DNA of 64,000 nucleotides from Aralia elata (Eukaryota; Streptophyta; Magnoliopsida; Apiales; Araliaceae). Shown here one piece after another: positions 1 to 12,568 of the stretch (its first letter is position 1; each line of letters begins with the position of its first letter). The position numbers were made by a program, and so were the translations under genes. The notes below the pieces were generated by a model. It was not told where the DNA came from. It ran no database searches and saw only the letters and a list, made by a program, of their open reading frames with translations. The stretch covers positions 616,012 to 680,011 of the forward strand of contig JAVJAP010000028.1 of NCBI GenBank assembly GCA_034770075.1, written 5' to 3'.

Positions 1-129
1 TAGAGAGATTTGTAACCAGTCAAATGGTTTACGTACTTTACAAAGCCAGCTTCTTTTAAACATTCTGAAGGGACAAAAGGAAAAGATATACAGGGTCGAT
101 GAGGGGACTATTAAGATTGAAGATGCCAT
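1..129 (+). pseudogene. TNL NB-ARC fragment upstream of kinase-2
   Basis: Reading from base 2 gives REICNQSNGL, then a run containing LQSQLLLNILKGQ and KIYRVDEGTIKIEDA. This is the stretch between P-loop and kinase-2 that is typical of TNL proteins. It stops at the copia insertion (element begins at 130). The last bases, CCAT, are repeated at the far side of the element at 6230-6233. Confidence 0.88.
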
Positions 130-527
130 TGTTATAATAAATTATATCGGAACGTGTTATTGCATGTACTAAAATAAATCAATTAATTATAACATTGAGT
201 ACTTACATGAATTGATAGAAGACATCTTGTATGTATCACGCTTCCGCTGCGCTTAAAGGGTGAAAGCCTTCAATTGCCTTTTTCAATCTTAAAATAATTG
301 GGACCAAACCCTAATTATTTTATTTATAGAATAGTTAAGGGTCAAAATCGTCCATCAAGATTATGAAACCCTAGGGCTCATTATGCCAAATACTATTAGT
401 AATATTATTTATAGGTCACATAATTAATTACCAAACCCATAAATAAAGTGATTAAATTAATACAATATGTAAGCTCAATAATTACATAAATAGTAGAGGC
501 CACATAAGGAAATAAAATATTCTAACA
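130..527 (-). repeat. Copia-1 3' LTR
   Basis: 398-bp repeat matching 5797-6228; TG...CA bounded. It lacks about 34 bp present in the other LTR (around 5960-5993), so it suffered a deletion after insertion. Confidence 0.92.
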
Positions 528-913
528 TTCTCCCACTTGGCCGAAATACTATTTATATACAAAACATAACGCTTACAATCATTCACTTGGCCAAGTATTA
601 ATTTAATGTCTACATCTTGTACAAATAAAAGCACCAATGCGAATTAACACAATCTTTGTGTCACTATTAACCCAAGATCCCCATTAGTTGCACAATTAGT
701 ACTTTTATTGGAACAAAGATTAACATTAAGCATAACAGGTATGAATAGAGTTTACATAAGTGGTAATAAATTAAACTCATTCATATGGTCCAAACATAAC
801 TGTTTGCTCACAAGTTCTCAAGTGTGCACAATAAAGAGAATAACAAACCATAAACGTAATGTGAAGTTTAAAATAACGAGCTCAAAAATGTTATCTTACA
901 TCAAAATAACTCA

Positions 914-2340
914 TTAATTAAGACTACTAGTTAAACCCATGCCGGCAACATGCTCTAAAAAGAGCTTGGGTGGTAAGCCTTTCGTAAGTGGATCCGCTAA
1001 CATATCATGCGTATTTATATACTTAATGACAACACTTTGATCTTCAACTCTTTCCCTGACAAATAAATACTTAGTGTCGAGGTATAGTCCAGCACCACTC
1101 GAACTAGTGTTGTTGAAAAAACTAACAGCAGAATCATTATCACAAAATACTTTCAATGGCCTTAAAATAGAATATACAACCGTAAGTCCTAAAATAAGAT
1201 TTCTCAATAATACAGCGTAACAAGTAGCATGATAACAAGCCACATATTCTGTCATCATCGTGAAAGTGGTAGTTAATTCTGGCTTATGACTTCTCCACGA
1301 AATAGGGCCTCCTTAAAGCATAAAGATGTACCTTGATGTAGATTTCTTTTCGTCTTTACATTTAGCAAAATCAGAATCAGAATAACCAACAACTTCAAGG
1401 TTATCTGTTTTCCTGAATGTAAGCATAAAATCCTTACTACCCTGTAAGTAGCGTAAAACCTTTTTGGTTGCTTTCTAGTAATCCAAACCTGGATTTGACT
1501 GGTAATGTCCAAGCATACTAGTTACATACGCTATATCTGGATGTGTACAAACTTGAGCCTAAATAAGACTCCTAACCACAGAAGCATAGGGAATAAGATT
1601 CATTTGATCACGTTCCAACTGGTTCTTAGGGCATTGATATGAGCCAAATTTGTCACCCTTAACAACAGGGGCGACAGTAGGAGAATAATTTTGCATGTTG
1701 TATTTGTTAAGAACTTTATCAATATAAGCTCTTTGGGACAATCCTGATATCCCACGAGACCTATCTCGATGAATTTCAATACCTATGACATAAGAGGCTT
1801 CACCGAGATCCTTCATATCAAAATTTCCAAAAAGGAAACGTTTAGTCTCATGCAATATGTCTAAGTTATTACTTACAAGTAGTACATCATCAACATACAA
1901 AACAAGAAAAACAAATTTACTCCCACTGACCTTCAAGTATATGCATTGATCCACTATATTCTTCTTAAAATCAAAATTACTCATCACCTCATGAAACTTA
2001 AGATACCATTGTCGAGAAGCATGTTTTAACCCATAGATGGACTTCTTTAGTCTACATACCATATGTTCCTTGCCTTTAACTAGAAAACCTTTTGATTGTG
2101 CCATATAGACATTCTCATGCAAGTTACCATTAAGGAATGCAGTTTTAACATTTATCGGATGTAACTCTAAATCATAATGAGCTACTAGAGCCATGACTAT
2201 TCTAAATGAATCTTTCCTAGATATTGGAGAGAAAGTTTCATTATAATCTACACCTTCTTTTTGAGTAAAACCCTTAGCAACCAATCGAGTTTCATACCTT
2301 TCAGTGTTCCCTTTAGGATCTAATTTGGTCTTATAGACTC
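914..2340 (-). pseudogene. Copia-1 reverse transcriptase and RNase H
   Basis: The RT part (about 1560-2290) reads VAKGFTQKEGVDYNETFSPI, FLNGNLHENVYM, KKSIYGLKHASRQW and YVDDVLLVSNN, the catalytic YVDD box. RNase H follows with a frame change through 1273-1560 (pieces GYSDSDFAKC and ISWRSHK are readable) into EYVACYHATC and DPLTKGLPPKLF near its C terminus. It would copy retroelement RNA, but is disabled by frame breaks between 1260 and 1560. Confidence 0.9.
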
Positions 2341-3500
2341 ATTTGCAACCAACAGGTTTAACACCTTTTGGTAACTCTTCAAGATCCTAAACGTTATTAA
2401 GCTCCATTGATTTCAACTCATCATTCGTGGCTTCAAGCTATTGAGTTGATTGAGCACTCGTAATGGCCTCTTTATAGGAGATAGGATCATTAATCTTACT
2501 TGAATCATAGTCAATCTCATTAAGATAGGTTATAAAATCATCAAAAAAAATAGGCTTTCTAGGTCTTCCGGACTTACGTAAAGGCTGCACAATTTCAGGA
2601 ATATGATTTTCAATAATGTGAGGTTCAACATTAGGTGGTGGCTCAGCTATCTCAGGGGCATCATTCGCCTCAATAGGAGGTTGTTGTGCCTCACCCTCTT
2701 GAATTACAGGATTAGGACCATAAATCATGTTTTCTTCAAGATCAATTTTTCTAGGCTCACCACTCTCACTTAAATCACCATTTTCTAAAAACTCTGCATG
2801 CTTAGTCTCAACAATTCTAGTGGTATACGAGGGACAGTAAAATTGAAAACCCTTAGATCTATCAGAATATCCAATGAAATGGAAACTAATGGTTTTAGAG
2901 TCAAGTTTCTTTATTTGTTGATTAAAAATCTTAGCCTCGATTAGACAACCCCACGCCAGAAGTATCTTAAACTAGGTTTTCTACCTGTCCAAATTTCATA
3001 AGGAGTGTTAGGGACAGATTTGCTAGGAACCCGGTTTAAAATATGAATAGCTGTCTTTAATGCCTCAGTCCACAAAAATATAGGTCAGTTGGAATTGCAT
3101 AACATACTACGTACCATATCCATAAGGGTACGATTTTGCCTCTTAGCTACACCATTCTACTGCTGTGTACTAGGCATTGTATACTGAGTGACGATGCCAT
3201 TTTCTTGACAAAATAAGGCAAATGGACCACGACTATAACCTGTGTCGGAGTGTTTACCATAATACTCTCCGCCTCTATCTGATCTCACTACTTTAATTTT
3301 TCGGTCAAGTTGATTTTCAACTTTAGCCTTAAAAATTTTAAACATATTTAGTGATTCAAATTTTTCATTAATCACGTAGACATAAGTGTAACGAGAATAG
3401 TCATCAATGAACGTAATGAAAGATTTGTGTCCACCAATTCCGGGAGAAAATGGTCCACAAATATCAGTGTGAATCACCTCAAGAAGTGCACCACTTCTAG
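2341..3500 (-). pseudogene. Copia-1 integrase and IN-RT linker
   Basis: Readable pieces are MIHTDICGPF, FITFIDDYSRYTYVYVI and VVRSDRGGEY (the two Asp of the DDE integrase core) at 3157-3477, a degenerate middle, and the linker KSGRPRKPIFFDDFITYLNE at 2438-2728 that precedes RT in copia polyproteins. A stop follows the MPSTQQ stretch, before the conserved Glu region, so the catalytic triad is not contained in one frame. Confidence 0.85.
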
Positions 3501-3504
3501 TGGC

Positions 3505-4152
3505 TCATTTCTTACTTCCATTCACAAATTTTCCTTTTATACATTCAATACAATGGTCAAGATCAGAAAAATCTAGTGAATGAAGAATTCCATCCTTTAT
3601 AAGACGTTGCATTCTATCTTTTGAAATATGGCCTAAACGTTTATGCCACAATTTTGAAGAATTCTCATTGTCTAGTTTTCTCTTATTTTCACTTTTAGAG
3701 GTACTTTCTGTCACATTCATTGTCAACAAGGATTCAGTAAAGACATTATCCAAAGTTATCTTATAGAGGTTTTCCTCTAAAGAGCCAGAACCAATAACAT
3801 GAGAGTAATGATAAATAATTATTTTATTATTCCCAAACTTAAACGAAAAACCATCAACGTCAAGTTTAGATACAGAAATTAAATTATGTATCATACTGGG
3901 AACATAAAGAGTATCATATAAATACAAGGTGAAACCACTTTCCAAAACTAAAGGAAGAGTTCCTACAGCTTCAACTTGTATAGACTCTCCATTTCCAACT
4001 TTAATGGTTCTTTCCCCCTTTTGGAGTGTCTTCTTTGAAAGGAATCCCTGCAATGAATTAGTAATGTGAACCATAGCACCAGTGTCAAGCCACCATGTAT
4101 TAGAAGGAACATCAATTAGAAAGGATTCATAAGTCACATAATTAAAAGGCAT
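3505..4152 (-). pseudogene. Copia-1 protease and pre-integrase zinc domain
   Basis: WWLDTGAMVHITNSL carries the aspartic protease motif (D-T-G-A). LWHKRLGHISKDRMQRLIKD followed by CIECIKGK is the HHCC zinc-binding pre-integrase domain. 215 residues are open, the longest intact stretch of this element after RT. Confidence 0.9.
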
Positions 4153-4167
4153 ACCTTTCTTTTCAAG

Positions 4168-4620
4168 TCATAATTCTATGAACTTAGGGCATTCCTTCCG
4201 AATATGTCCTTGCTTCTTACAGAAGCGACATTTAGGACCTGCCTCAGAGTTGTTACCTGAATGATTTGCCTTATTTGTTTTTTTAGAAATTGGCTTATCC
4301 TTATTCTTAAAACTTTTGCCATTTTTATAAGCCTTCTTCTTATGCAATCTAGTGGTAGTTAAATGAGTAACATTAGGTTTTTCAACCTCAAGCCTTTTAT
4401 CCTCTTGGACGCACATGGCAATTAACTCGCTCATCTTCCACTTTTCTTTTTGTGTGTTATAATTGATCTTAAATGGATGAAACTGTGTAGGAAGAGAAAT
4501 CATAATAATGTGAACAAGAAAACCCTAAGAAATCGCCATGTCCATACCCTTTAATTTAAAGGCCATGTTGTTCATCATCATAATATGCTCATAAGCATGC
4601 TTACAAAGAACTAAAAGAAA
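4168..4620 (-). pseudogene. Copia-1 gag C-terminal part with zinc knuckle
   Basis: CRFCKKQGHIRKEC is a CX2CX4HX4C nucleocapsid zinc knuckle; upstream basic and coiled residues fit a copia gag. The N-terminal gag is missing or interrupted by stops upstream of 4503. Confidence 0.85.
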
Positions 4621-5441
4621 TCCACAATGTACAACAATAATTAATAATTAATCATAAATAAACCAACTGTAGGGCAAGCAGTTAGTTACATAAAATCTAT
4701 TTACAACATCCAAAAATAGATTTTAATGAGATGTCGGTGCATAATTATCAATCTTTCGTTGGTTCAATTAATAATATGCTAATAACATCCCCATAAAATA
4801 ATGCACAACACATTTATTCACGCATTACCGTTGGGCAAAAACGAAATAAACATGTTATTTATGCAATAAAATTTCATTTAATAAATTTTAATTCTAATTT
4901 TTCCATTGGGTAAAATTAAAATCTTCATTTATTAAATGTAATATTATGTGACTTTTCTTAATTTTTAATTGTTTCAATTAATAACCCTACGTTGGGCTGA
5001 TCATTAATTTTAACAATAAAAGATTCACCCATACATGTAAATTTTTATGATCAAACTCAATTATTTTTTTTAAACAACATATTAATTAAGTTTGAAAATT
5101 AACATTATTTATAATTTACATGTACAACTTAAAAGCCCTAATAATATATGACATCATGTTCTAAAATCTTAAATTAAGATATATAGTTATGAACAGGAAT
5201 TGATTATAAAATAATCACATTAATTTTAACTTGAATACGTGAGGGCGTGAGAAGATCATAATATTATTTAGAAATAATAAGTAATAAATCTAACATACAT
5301 TATTTTAATATTCATGTCCAGGATGTTCACAATAACATTATATTTATTAAAGCATCAACGTGCTACTTTAATCAAAATCAACATCAAAAGTGCTAACAAT
5401 AGCAAATTTTATGCATAGTAGAACAGTGCATATAAAGGGGG

Positions 5442-5493
<52 letters not shown>

Positions 5494-5782
5494 GAATACA
5501 CGAAGTTTAACCCATAAAAAAATCCGAGTGGTGTATTCATGATTAAATCAATACTCATCACAACCTAGAGAAAGCTTATCGTCAATGATTAAATTAGAGT
5601 GGTGCATGACTTACATAATCAATGATTTTCATCAGAATACATAATAATTTCAATTGAAACAAATTGAAGTTTATAATCGGCAAAACCTTTTCCCTCCAAA
5701 ACAACATGATTAAATTATTGTACGGTATTAAAATTTTTAACATAACAACATAATTATTTATTCTATACAATAGCGTAACCAT
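4621..5782. other. Non-coding AT-rich 5' internal region of Copia-1
   Basis: No ORF of note. It holds several short repeats of the type CGTTGGGC/CATTGGG in an AT-rich background and an (AT)n microsatellite at 5445-5490. It occupies the position where the 5' leader and gag N terminus should be; it may be a leader or an unrecognised insertion. Confidence 0.5.
5445..5490. repeat. (AT)n microsatellite
   Basis: An uninterrupted AT dinucleotide run of about 23 units. Confidence 0.95.
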
Positions 5783-5796
5783 GCTTTGATACCAAA

Positions 5797-6228
5797 TGTT
5801 ATAATAATTATATCGGAACGTACTATTGCATGTAATATAATAAATCAATTAATCATAACATTGAGTACTTACATGAATTGATAGAAGACATCTAGTATGT
5901 ATCACACTTCCGTTATGCTTAAAGGGTGAAAGCTTTCAATTGTCTTTCTCAATCTTAGGATGGATATATAGGTGTGTATAAAATTCTTGAGACGACAATT
6001 GGGACCAAACCCAAATTATTTTATTTATAGAATAGTTAATGGTCAAAATCATCCATCAATATTATGAAACCCTAGGGCTCATTATGCCAAATACTATTAG
6101 TAATATTATTTATAGGCCACATAATTAATTACCAAACCCATAAATAAAGTGATTAAATTAATACAATATGTAAGCCCAATAATTACATAAATAGTAGAGG
6201 TCACATAAGGAAATAAAATATTCTAACA
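5797..6228 (-). repeat. Copia-1 5' LTR
   Basis: 432-bp partner of 130-527, adjacent to the PBS. Numerous single-base differences between the LTRs indicate an old insertion. Confidence 0.92.
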
Positions 6229-6414
6229 ACCATATGTTGTAATAGAGTTTTCATTGTTCTAGACGATGTTGATGATGTGAACCAAATAGATACCCTTATC
6301 GGAACACAAGATTTCTATCCAGGAAGTAAGATCATCATAACAACTAGGAACAAGTGCTAGTGAAAGGCTCGTAAAATTCATAAGTTGAATGAGGTTGAAA
6401 TATTGGATGATGAT
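6229..6414 (+). pseudogene. TNL NB-ARC fragment: kinase-2 and RNBS-B
   Basis: Translation from 6229 gives RVFIVLDDVDDVNQIDTL followed by GSKIIITTRNK, the kinase-2 (Walker B) and RNBS-B motifs. Directly after RNK come Cys and two consecutive stops (TAG 6358-6360, TGA 6361-6363) where functional TNLs continue, then the frame carries on as KARKIHKLNEVEILDD. The segment ends at a solo LTR. Join to the left: one copy of the CCAT duplication removed restores the EDAICCNRV reading. Join to the right: GAT GAT GAT resumes as CAA TCC at 9815. Confidence 0.9.
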
Positions 6415-8224
6415 TGTGACAATCCGAAAATTCGTGCAATCTATTATTTGGGTTCATGTACATGAATATCTAATAAAATAAATTTTATGGATATTATTAT
6501 GTGTAAATATGTTTGTATGTGTTTAAAGGTTGTATTATGACCTAAATTATGTTTACGTGTTAGAATTTACGAACTAGGGCTTCATAGACGAAAATAAAAT
6601 TTTCCCGAGAAAAAGACGAAATAACACTATTCACTCTAAAAATGTCTTTTTCATTTTTTTTAAATTTTTAGAAAACGTGATAGCGTTTATATGATGTCAT
6701 GAGACGTAATGTCTAATAAAATTCGAAAACGAATTTCGTGATTTTTCAGTTGTGGATCGAATTACGAAAGTCAACCAAGAATAATGCTAGTATAATAGGA
6801 ATTATTATATGAGTAGAATACGAGAATGATACGAGTATAATACGAAATATTATATGGTAGAAATACAAAAGTCAACCAACAAAAAAGGGTGGTTAACGAT
6901 TACGGCTAATTATTTAGTCGAAGTAACCGAAAAAGTTAGAAAATCTAACTAGAAAAGAAAATGTCTAACAAAAACTTAGTTGGCCTAACCAAGCCTAGGG
7001 TTAGAAAGGCTTGGTTAGGATCTGGATGGCTTGGCTTGGGGTTGAGCCAAGGCTTGGAGCATAGGGTTAAACCCTAGTTTCTTGAAGCCAAAGATTAGGA
7101 GTCATGGCTTATGTTTGGAGCCAAAGAATTTGGAAGACTTGGAGCCAAAATCTTTAGGACTAGGTGTCAAGGCATGGTTAACTAACATGAGGTTAATTGA
7201 ATGGGGAGGATGAGTCATGAGAGAGAGAGAGATTGAAGTGGGCGGATGAGGAGGTGGGGGACAAGGGGAGGGTGAGTCACTTGCCAAAAATAGAAAGTTT
7301 TATCCAAATAAATCAAGTGGAAGATTTGTGTCCCCTCCCATCCTTTTATTATTGCCAAACAAGGCCTTAGCTAATGATTTTGTCTAGCCTTGATTAATTT
7401 AATTAGGGTTAGTTTAGTTAACTCAAACTTGGTTAATGGTCTAAAAAGACTATAATGTCATAACTCTTGTTTGCCTATAAATAGAAAGGCAAGTATACTT
7501 GCAATTCTTCTTTGATTAAATTCACAAATATTCACTAAGAAAGAGAGTTTAAGAGTAAACGTTGAAAGCTAGAGATATAGAGAGAGAGAGAGATCTAGAT
7601 ATTGGGAGGAGCAAGGAGGAGGGGACTTGGATCACCCATAAGCAAATAAGAAGAAGAACAACAACAAAAAGGTAAGAACAAGAAAATCCTAGTTTTTCTT
7701 AATTCTTTTAAGTTATTCAAAAATTGCTTTGTTGGTGGTTGTTAGTTATAATGGAAGATCATGAAGGATCTTGGAGTAATAAGAAGATGTATGGTTTAAA
7801 TATCTTAAACTACTTGTTAATATGCATGAAAAACAGAACATAATAATGGAAATGCAAAACCCTAGCATAAAGGAGGAAAAAACCAATATAGTGGACTGTT
7901 TTGGGACACTTTTTATGTGGTGTCCGAATTGTAAAACTTATGTTCTAGGGTGTTGTTATATACTCCTATGAGTAATGAACATAACCCAATTAGAACGGAA
8001 GAAAAATCTTTTGTAACGAAGTCATGACATATTTTTTTGTAAAAACTAGTAAAAGGGGGAAAACCCTAATTATGTTATGCCCATTTTGGATGAAAATCTG
8101 TTTTGATTGCGTTGCTAAATTTTTTTTATTTTCTAAGGACTTTATAGTTCATTGAATAACGAAGCCTTAGACGTAAGAACAACCTAATTCTCATAACTTA
8201 TAACGAGCAAGTTATGAGGTTCGG

Positions 8225-8520
8225 AAGGAAGGGGGTCAAAACGGGTAAGCTGGGCGCTGGGGGGCGTGCGGCTGGGCGTTGGGTGCGTGCGGCTGGCTCG
8301 TTGGGCGTGCGCTGCTGGACGCTGGGCACGGCTGCTGCCCGCTGCTGGGCGTCGAGGCCTCGTTGCTTGGGTTGTTGGGCTGTCTAAGCGTGCGGTTGGG
8401 CACGGGCGTGTCGTGGGCTGTTTTCGGACGCCGAGCGACGTGTTGCATGTCGGGGCTTGTTGTGAGACGTCGAGCCGCGTCGTGCATGTCGAGTGTGTCG
8501 TTTTGCGCTGACATGCGACA
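8225..8520. repeat. GC-rich low-complexity block inside the solo LTR
   Basis: Abrupt GC-rich block rich in GGGCG, GCTGGGC and TGCGGC words in an otherwise AT-rich LTR. ORFs on both strands here are consequences of composition and not recognisable proteins. Confidence 0.8.
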
Positions 8521-8561
8521 TTTTTGACATTGTTCTAAAATGTTCCAACTTTTAAAAGATT

Positions 8562-8566
8562 AATAA

Positions 8567-8598
<32 letters not shown>
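8562..8598. repeat. (AAT)n microsatellite
   Basis: About twelve AAT/TAA units next to the GC-rich block. Confidence 0.9.
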
Positions 8599-8600
<2 letters not shown>

Positions 8601-9809
8601 GTTAATATTTAATATTAATATAGACCACTATAGAGGGTCGTTTTGAGGGTCGTGGTGTTCCCGAACGCCGTGACGCCGTGAGACGTTTTTGAAAGGTTGT
8701 CGCGTTACTTAAATTATAAAACGCGAACGACATAAAATGAGTAATAATGCAATGTAAACCAATATGTAAAGTCTTTTTGTGACTAATCTGTATATTGTTA
8801 TTAAATTAAATGTGTACGACATTTGAAGGACATTTTAGAGTAATTATTAAAGAACGCATCACGTAAGTTTCCTAAACTTACTCAGATAATTATTTTGTGC
8901 AAGTTTTCTAACTTCATTTAATTTTCATATTGAATGGAAGTTTCCTACACTTACTTAAATTTTATAATTGAGCAAGTTTTCAACTTTCATTGATTATGTA
9001 TTGAATGCAAATATTGTATAACCTTGTACATTTATTTTTGTGTGCAAGACATGCGTTTAGACTGTGGAATTTCATTTGCTATATGAAATTCATTGTATTA
9101 TGTGGTATGAACAATGAAAAAGAGTTATTGTCATTCGATTCGACCTAACTCAATTTGTTGAGTTATTCCAGTCGAAATATTTATTGTTGAGATATGAATT
9201 ATAATAATTCCTCAATTGTGATAGGACGATAGTGCCAAATCAAATAATTTGGGCAAGTATTAGTATGTATTGCACTCCGTGCAATAATGTGTTATGTGTG
9301 TAAATGTTGTTGGTGTTTAAAAAAATAAAAGGAATTTAATTTATTCCTGTTTATTCAAGCTGCTTCAAACTATTGTTCAGTTATCGAAGTTTTCAAAGAA
9401 CGGATATTTGATTCTTGATTTTGTTGTTTATTCAACTGCTATAACTTGCTAAGCAATTAAATGCTCACACTTGCTTTACATAAAATATTTTCAGCAAAAC
9501 TAGAACGAATTGTGGAATCCGGTGAAGATTAAGGCAGAGATCAAGTATTAATTAGAAGATTACATTTAAATTATATGTATTTGTTGTGACATATAAAAGT
9601 CACAAATGTATTGTTGTAATAGGTAAATGATGTAATATTCATTACTTCTATGTTATGAAGATATAAAAGTATTATAACCTGGGTGTAGAAGAAGATATGA
9701 TGTAATAATATTGTAATTACATTCATGTTGTTAAGATTATGTTGAATGGGTAGTACCGTGACGCACCGGACCCTGGTTTGAAGGTAGATCCGGATTTGGG
9801 GGCGTTACA

Positions 9810-10342
9810 ATGATCAATCCTTGAAGCTTTCTAGTTGGCATGCTTTTAGACAAGACCGTCCCTTAGAAGGTTATAGTGACAATGCAATAAGGGTCGTACA
9901 ACATTGTGGAGGGCTTCTCTTGGCTCTTATAGTTTTTGGGTCTTCTTTATTTGGAGAAAGTATAAATGTATGGAAAAGTGCATTACATAAATTGGAAGCA
10001 ATTCTACATGCTGAAATCCTAAAGATACTAAAAATCAGTTATGACTTGTTACAAGATGACCATGACAGAAATTTATTTCTGCACAGTACTTGTTTCTTTG
10101 TCGCGGAGGACAAATATTATATAGTTACTATATTGGACAATTGTGGTTATTCCACAGAAGTTGGAATGCAAAATCTCATTGGAAGAAGTCTCTTAGTTAT
10201 TGACAAAGGGAAGCTGGAAATGCATCAACTGATTCAAGAGATGGAAAGAGAAATAGTTCGCCAAAAATCACCTAAGGATCCTGGAAAGCGTAATAAACTC
10301 TGGCATCATCAAGATTCTTTTAATGTGATGAAAGGAAACGAG
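9810..10342 (+). pseudogene. TNL NB-ARC C-terminal part (GLPL, winged helix, MHD region) exon
   Basis: The piece reads QSLKLSSWHAFRQDRP, then HCGGLLLAL (GLPL motif with the Pro replaced by Leu), ILKISYDLLQDDHDRNLFLH, CFF, and MHQLIQEMEREIVRQKSPKD, the MHD-equivalent region of TNLs. It ends at a canonical donor, GAG|GTAAGA, at 10342/10343. The first five bases (ATGAT) are the target duplication of the solo LTR that ends at 9809. The ORF itself is open, so this exon is the best-preserved part of the gene. Confidence 0.9.
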
Positions 10343-10445
10343 GTAAGAAAAGTACTCATTTTATCATTTTATACTTATTTGGTCAAACATGCTCATAATT
10401 TTTATCATTTCGTTTCTCTTTTTCTTTCATTTCCTTGTCTCTTAG

Positions 10446-10823
10446 GGTACAAAATCAATTGAAGTACTTGTCCTTGACATGCATACATTCAAGGACGATA
10501 ACTCATTGGGCTTTGACAAGGTCACATCATTGGTACAACCTTATTTTAGCTTCTTGTCACGGCAATCAGAACATAATGCTTTAAGAGGTCCTAATGGAGT
10601 AGAGTTGCCAATCAAAGCCTTTGAAAGGATGAAACGTCTAAGACTACTCCAGCTCAAGTATGTACAGTTCATTGGATGTTATAAGAAGTTTCCTAGAAAT
10701 TTGACATGGTTATCTTGGCATGGATTCCCTTCAAAATATATACCCACAGACTTATCTTTGTCAAATTTGGTGGTTCTCGACATGCGTTATAGGAAGTTGG
10801 AACAAGTATGGGAGAGATCTATG
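10446..10823 (+). pseudogene. TNL exon: start of the leucine-rich repeat region
   Basis: Follows an intron with a TTAG acceptor (10442-10445). It reads GTKSIEVLVLDMHTFKDD, AFERMKRLRLLQL, LTWLSWHGFPSKYIP and LSNLVVLDMRYRKLEQVWE, the classical TNL post-NB linker (NL) and first LRRs. It ends at ATG|GTATGA. The frame is continuous with the previous exon. Confidence 0.88.
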
Positions 10824-10912
10824 GTATGACAATATCTTTTACTCCTATTAATATTTTTTAGTTTTTGATCATATGTTTAGAACTAACCACCCATTACTTG
10901 TTTTCAAAATAG

Positions 10913-11244
10913 GTTCTTCCATTACTTAAAATACTTGACCTTAGTCATTCTCGAAGGCTTGCTAAAACACGTAACTTTATAGGGCTCGACAATCTTGAGA
11001 GATTAATTCTCAAAGGTTGTGCAAGTTTGGTTGACATTTGTGACTCAATTTGCAACCTCGAAAGACTTGGTGTACTGGATCTACAAGATTGCAAAAAACT
11101 TGACAAGCTTCCAACATATATTCACCTGCTAGGATCCCTCGAAAATGTTTTAATCTCTGGATGCTTAAATCTTGCTGAATTTTGAAGATTAGGGAAGAAT
11201 ATGGAGTCATGCAAAGATCCTCAAGGTGACAAAACTATTATAAA
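10913..11244 (+). pseudogene. TNL LRR exon, truncated by copia insertion
   Basis: After an AAATAG acceptor it reads VLPLLKILDLSHSRRLAKT, NFIGLDNLERLILKGCASL and SICNLERLGVLDLQDCKKL, regular LRR repeats. A TGA at 11183-11185 interrupts the frame after NLAEF. The exon is cut at 11244 by the second copia; its last five bases ATAAA (11240-11244) are the left target duplication. Confidence 0.88.
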
Positions 11245-11745
11245 TGTTAGTTTTCATTCTTTATAGTTTTAATGATGACAATATGTTTGCATGGATTATG
11301 TTTTGGGTTGATCTAATATTGGTTTATTGAATATGATGCAGTAACCTGTTATTATATATTCCATATCATTGTTGGAAAGTATCTTTCTAATATATGTTTA
11401 AACAGTTGTTGAGTTAGAATATCTAAAGAAATCTGTTTAGTTGAGAAACCAATTCTAATTTGGATTGGAGTTTATTAAGGAGTTGGTTTAGCTAAGGAAT
11501 CTGTTTAAAATTGAATTGTAGTCTTTTTAAGGTAGCAGGTTTAGTTATTAAAGTTGTTTAGAAAAAAGACTCTAACAACCCTATCATGAATATTCTCTAG
11601 CTCCTTAATTTTAGCTTGCTATATTATCATATCTTTAACTTGCTAGTTTAGAAATATATTATAGCTGTTAGCTATAACAGATTGCTAATATTGCTATCCT
11701 TTATTGAGCCATTTATGCTAACTGATTGAACTAGCCGTTGCTCAC

Positions 11746-11783
<38 letters not shown>

Positions 11784-12508
11784 ATCCTGCTTGGCAAAAG
11801 ATGATACAACATTTGAAGTTAAAATACATTATTGAGTACATCCTGGAAGCTTTCTAAAGTCTGATTCCAGTTACTATTTATAATCTCTTGAATTCCTTTT
11901 AACTGGAAAGTCTTTGTAATCTTTTATTCTTATCTCTTGAAAACTAAACACAAGTCTAGCTTGGCTTGGGTTGTCTTGTAATAGTTAGTCTGTACAAAGG
12001 AAGCCTCAGGGTCTCAGTGGTGAGAGAAGTTGCAATGGTGCAAAAGTTACAGAGGTGCAAGGGGACAGAGGTGTCCAAGTCAGAATCGAGCTTCTTTGTA
12101 CAAGGAGTTTTCTGTAATTCTTTGAGAATTAAGTTTAATAAAAAGTGTTTCCAATACCAATTGGTATTGGATGTTGATTAGGCCACTAGATTAGTAGATA
12201 GGGGCTGAACTACGTAAAAATCTTAGAGTGATTTACTGTTATATTTTTCTCTATTCTGTTTTTGTATTTCTGGAAATTTGGTTCTGCTCACGCTTGAAGA
12301 TATACTAATCCAGACACTAAATCAGACAGGATATTCTGTCCGATTATAACTAACAAAGAACATATACTAAAACAGACACGAAATCAAACAGGGTTACCTG
12401 TCCGATTTAAACCTGTAGCAGAAAAACTCAAAAATTGACCATTATTGATCACTTTTGGCATTTACACCTATTCACCCCCCTTTAGGTGTCCTTATTTACA
12501 TAATTACA
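11245..12508 (+). repeat. Copia-2 5' LTR
   Basis: Starts TGTTAGTTTTCATTC and ends AATTACA; 1264 bp. Contains an (AT)n run at about 11750-11781 that is longer than in the 3' copy, and two semi-palindromic CAGACAGG...CCTGTCCGA units near 12325-12412. Confidence 0.93.
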
Positions 12509-12568
12509 TTTGGTATCAAACCTAAGCTCTACTAATATTGATCTTTGCAGGTCATAGGGGAAGATCCT

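Larger units (their letters stand above)
130..6228 (-). mobile_element. Ty1/copia LTR retrotransposon (degenerate), inserted in TNL
   Basis: Minus-strand element with LTRs at both ends (TGTTAGAATA...ATAACA on its own strand), a PBS reading TGGTATCAAAGC (initiator-Met tRNA type, 5783-5796) and a purine-rich AAGTGGGAGAA tract at 528-540. Order on the minus strand is gag, protease, integrase, RT, RNase H, which is diagnostic of copia. Flanks GCCAT (125-129) and ACCAT (6229-6233) are an imperfect 5-bp target duplication. Many stops and frameshifts; it is not autonomous. Confidence 0.93.
6415..9809 (+). mobile_element. Solo LTR, large Ty3/gypsy type
   Basis: 3395-bp segment starting TGTGACAATCCGAAA and ending GGGGGCGTTACA, flanked by a perfect 5-bp duplication ATGAT (6410-6414 and 9810-9814). 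It contains no gag or pol. A TATA box (CCTATAAATAG near 7476) in plus orientation supports an LTR promoter. The terminal GGGGGCGTTACA is shared with the LTR ending at 41204. Most simply the product of LTR-LTR recombination, though an intact short non-autonomous element is not excluded. Confidence 0.85.

Noticed and set aside
8236..8527. Overlapping ORFs of about 80-90 codons on both strands
   Set aside because: They lie in a GC-rich low-complexity block of a solo LTR; open frames on both strands reflect base composition and contain no known motif.
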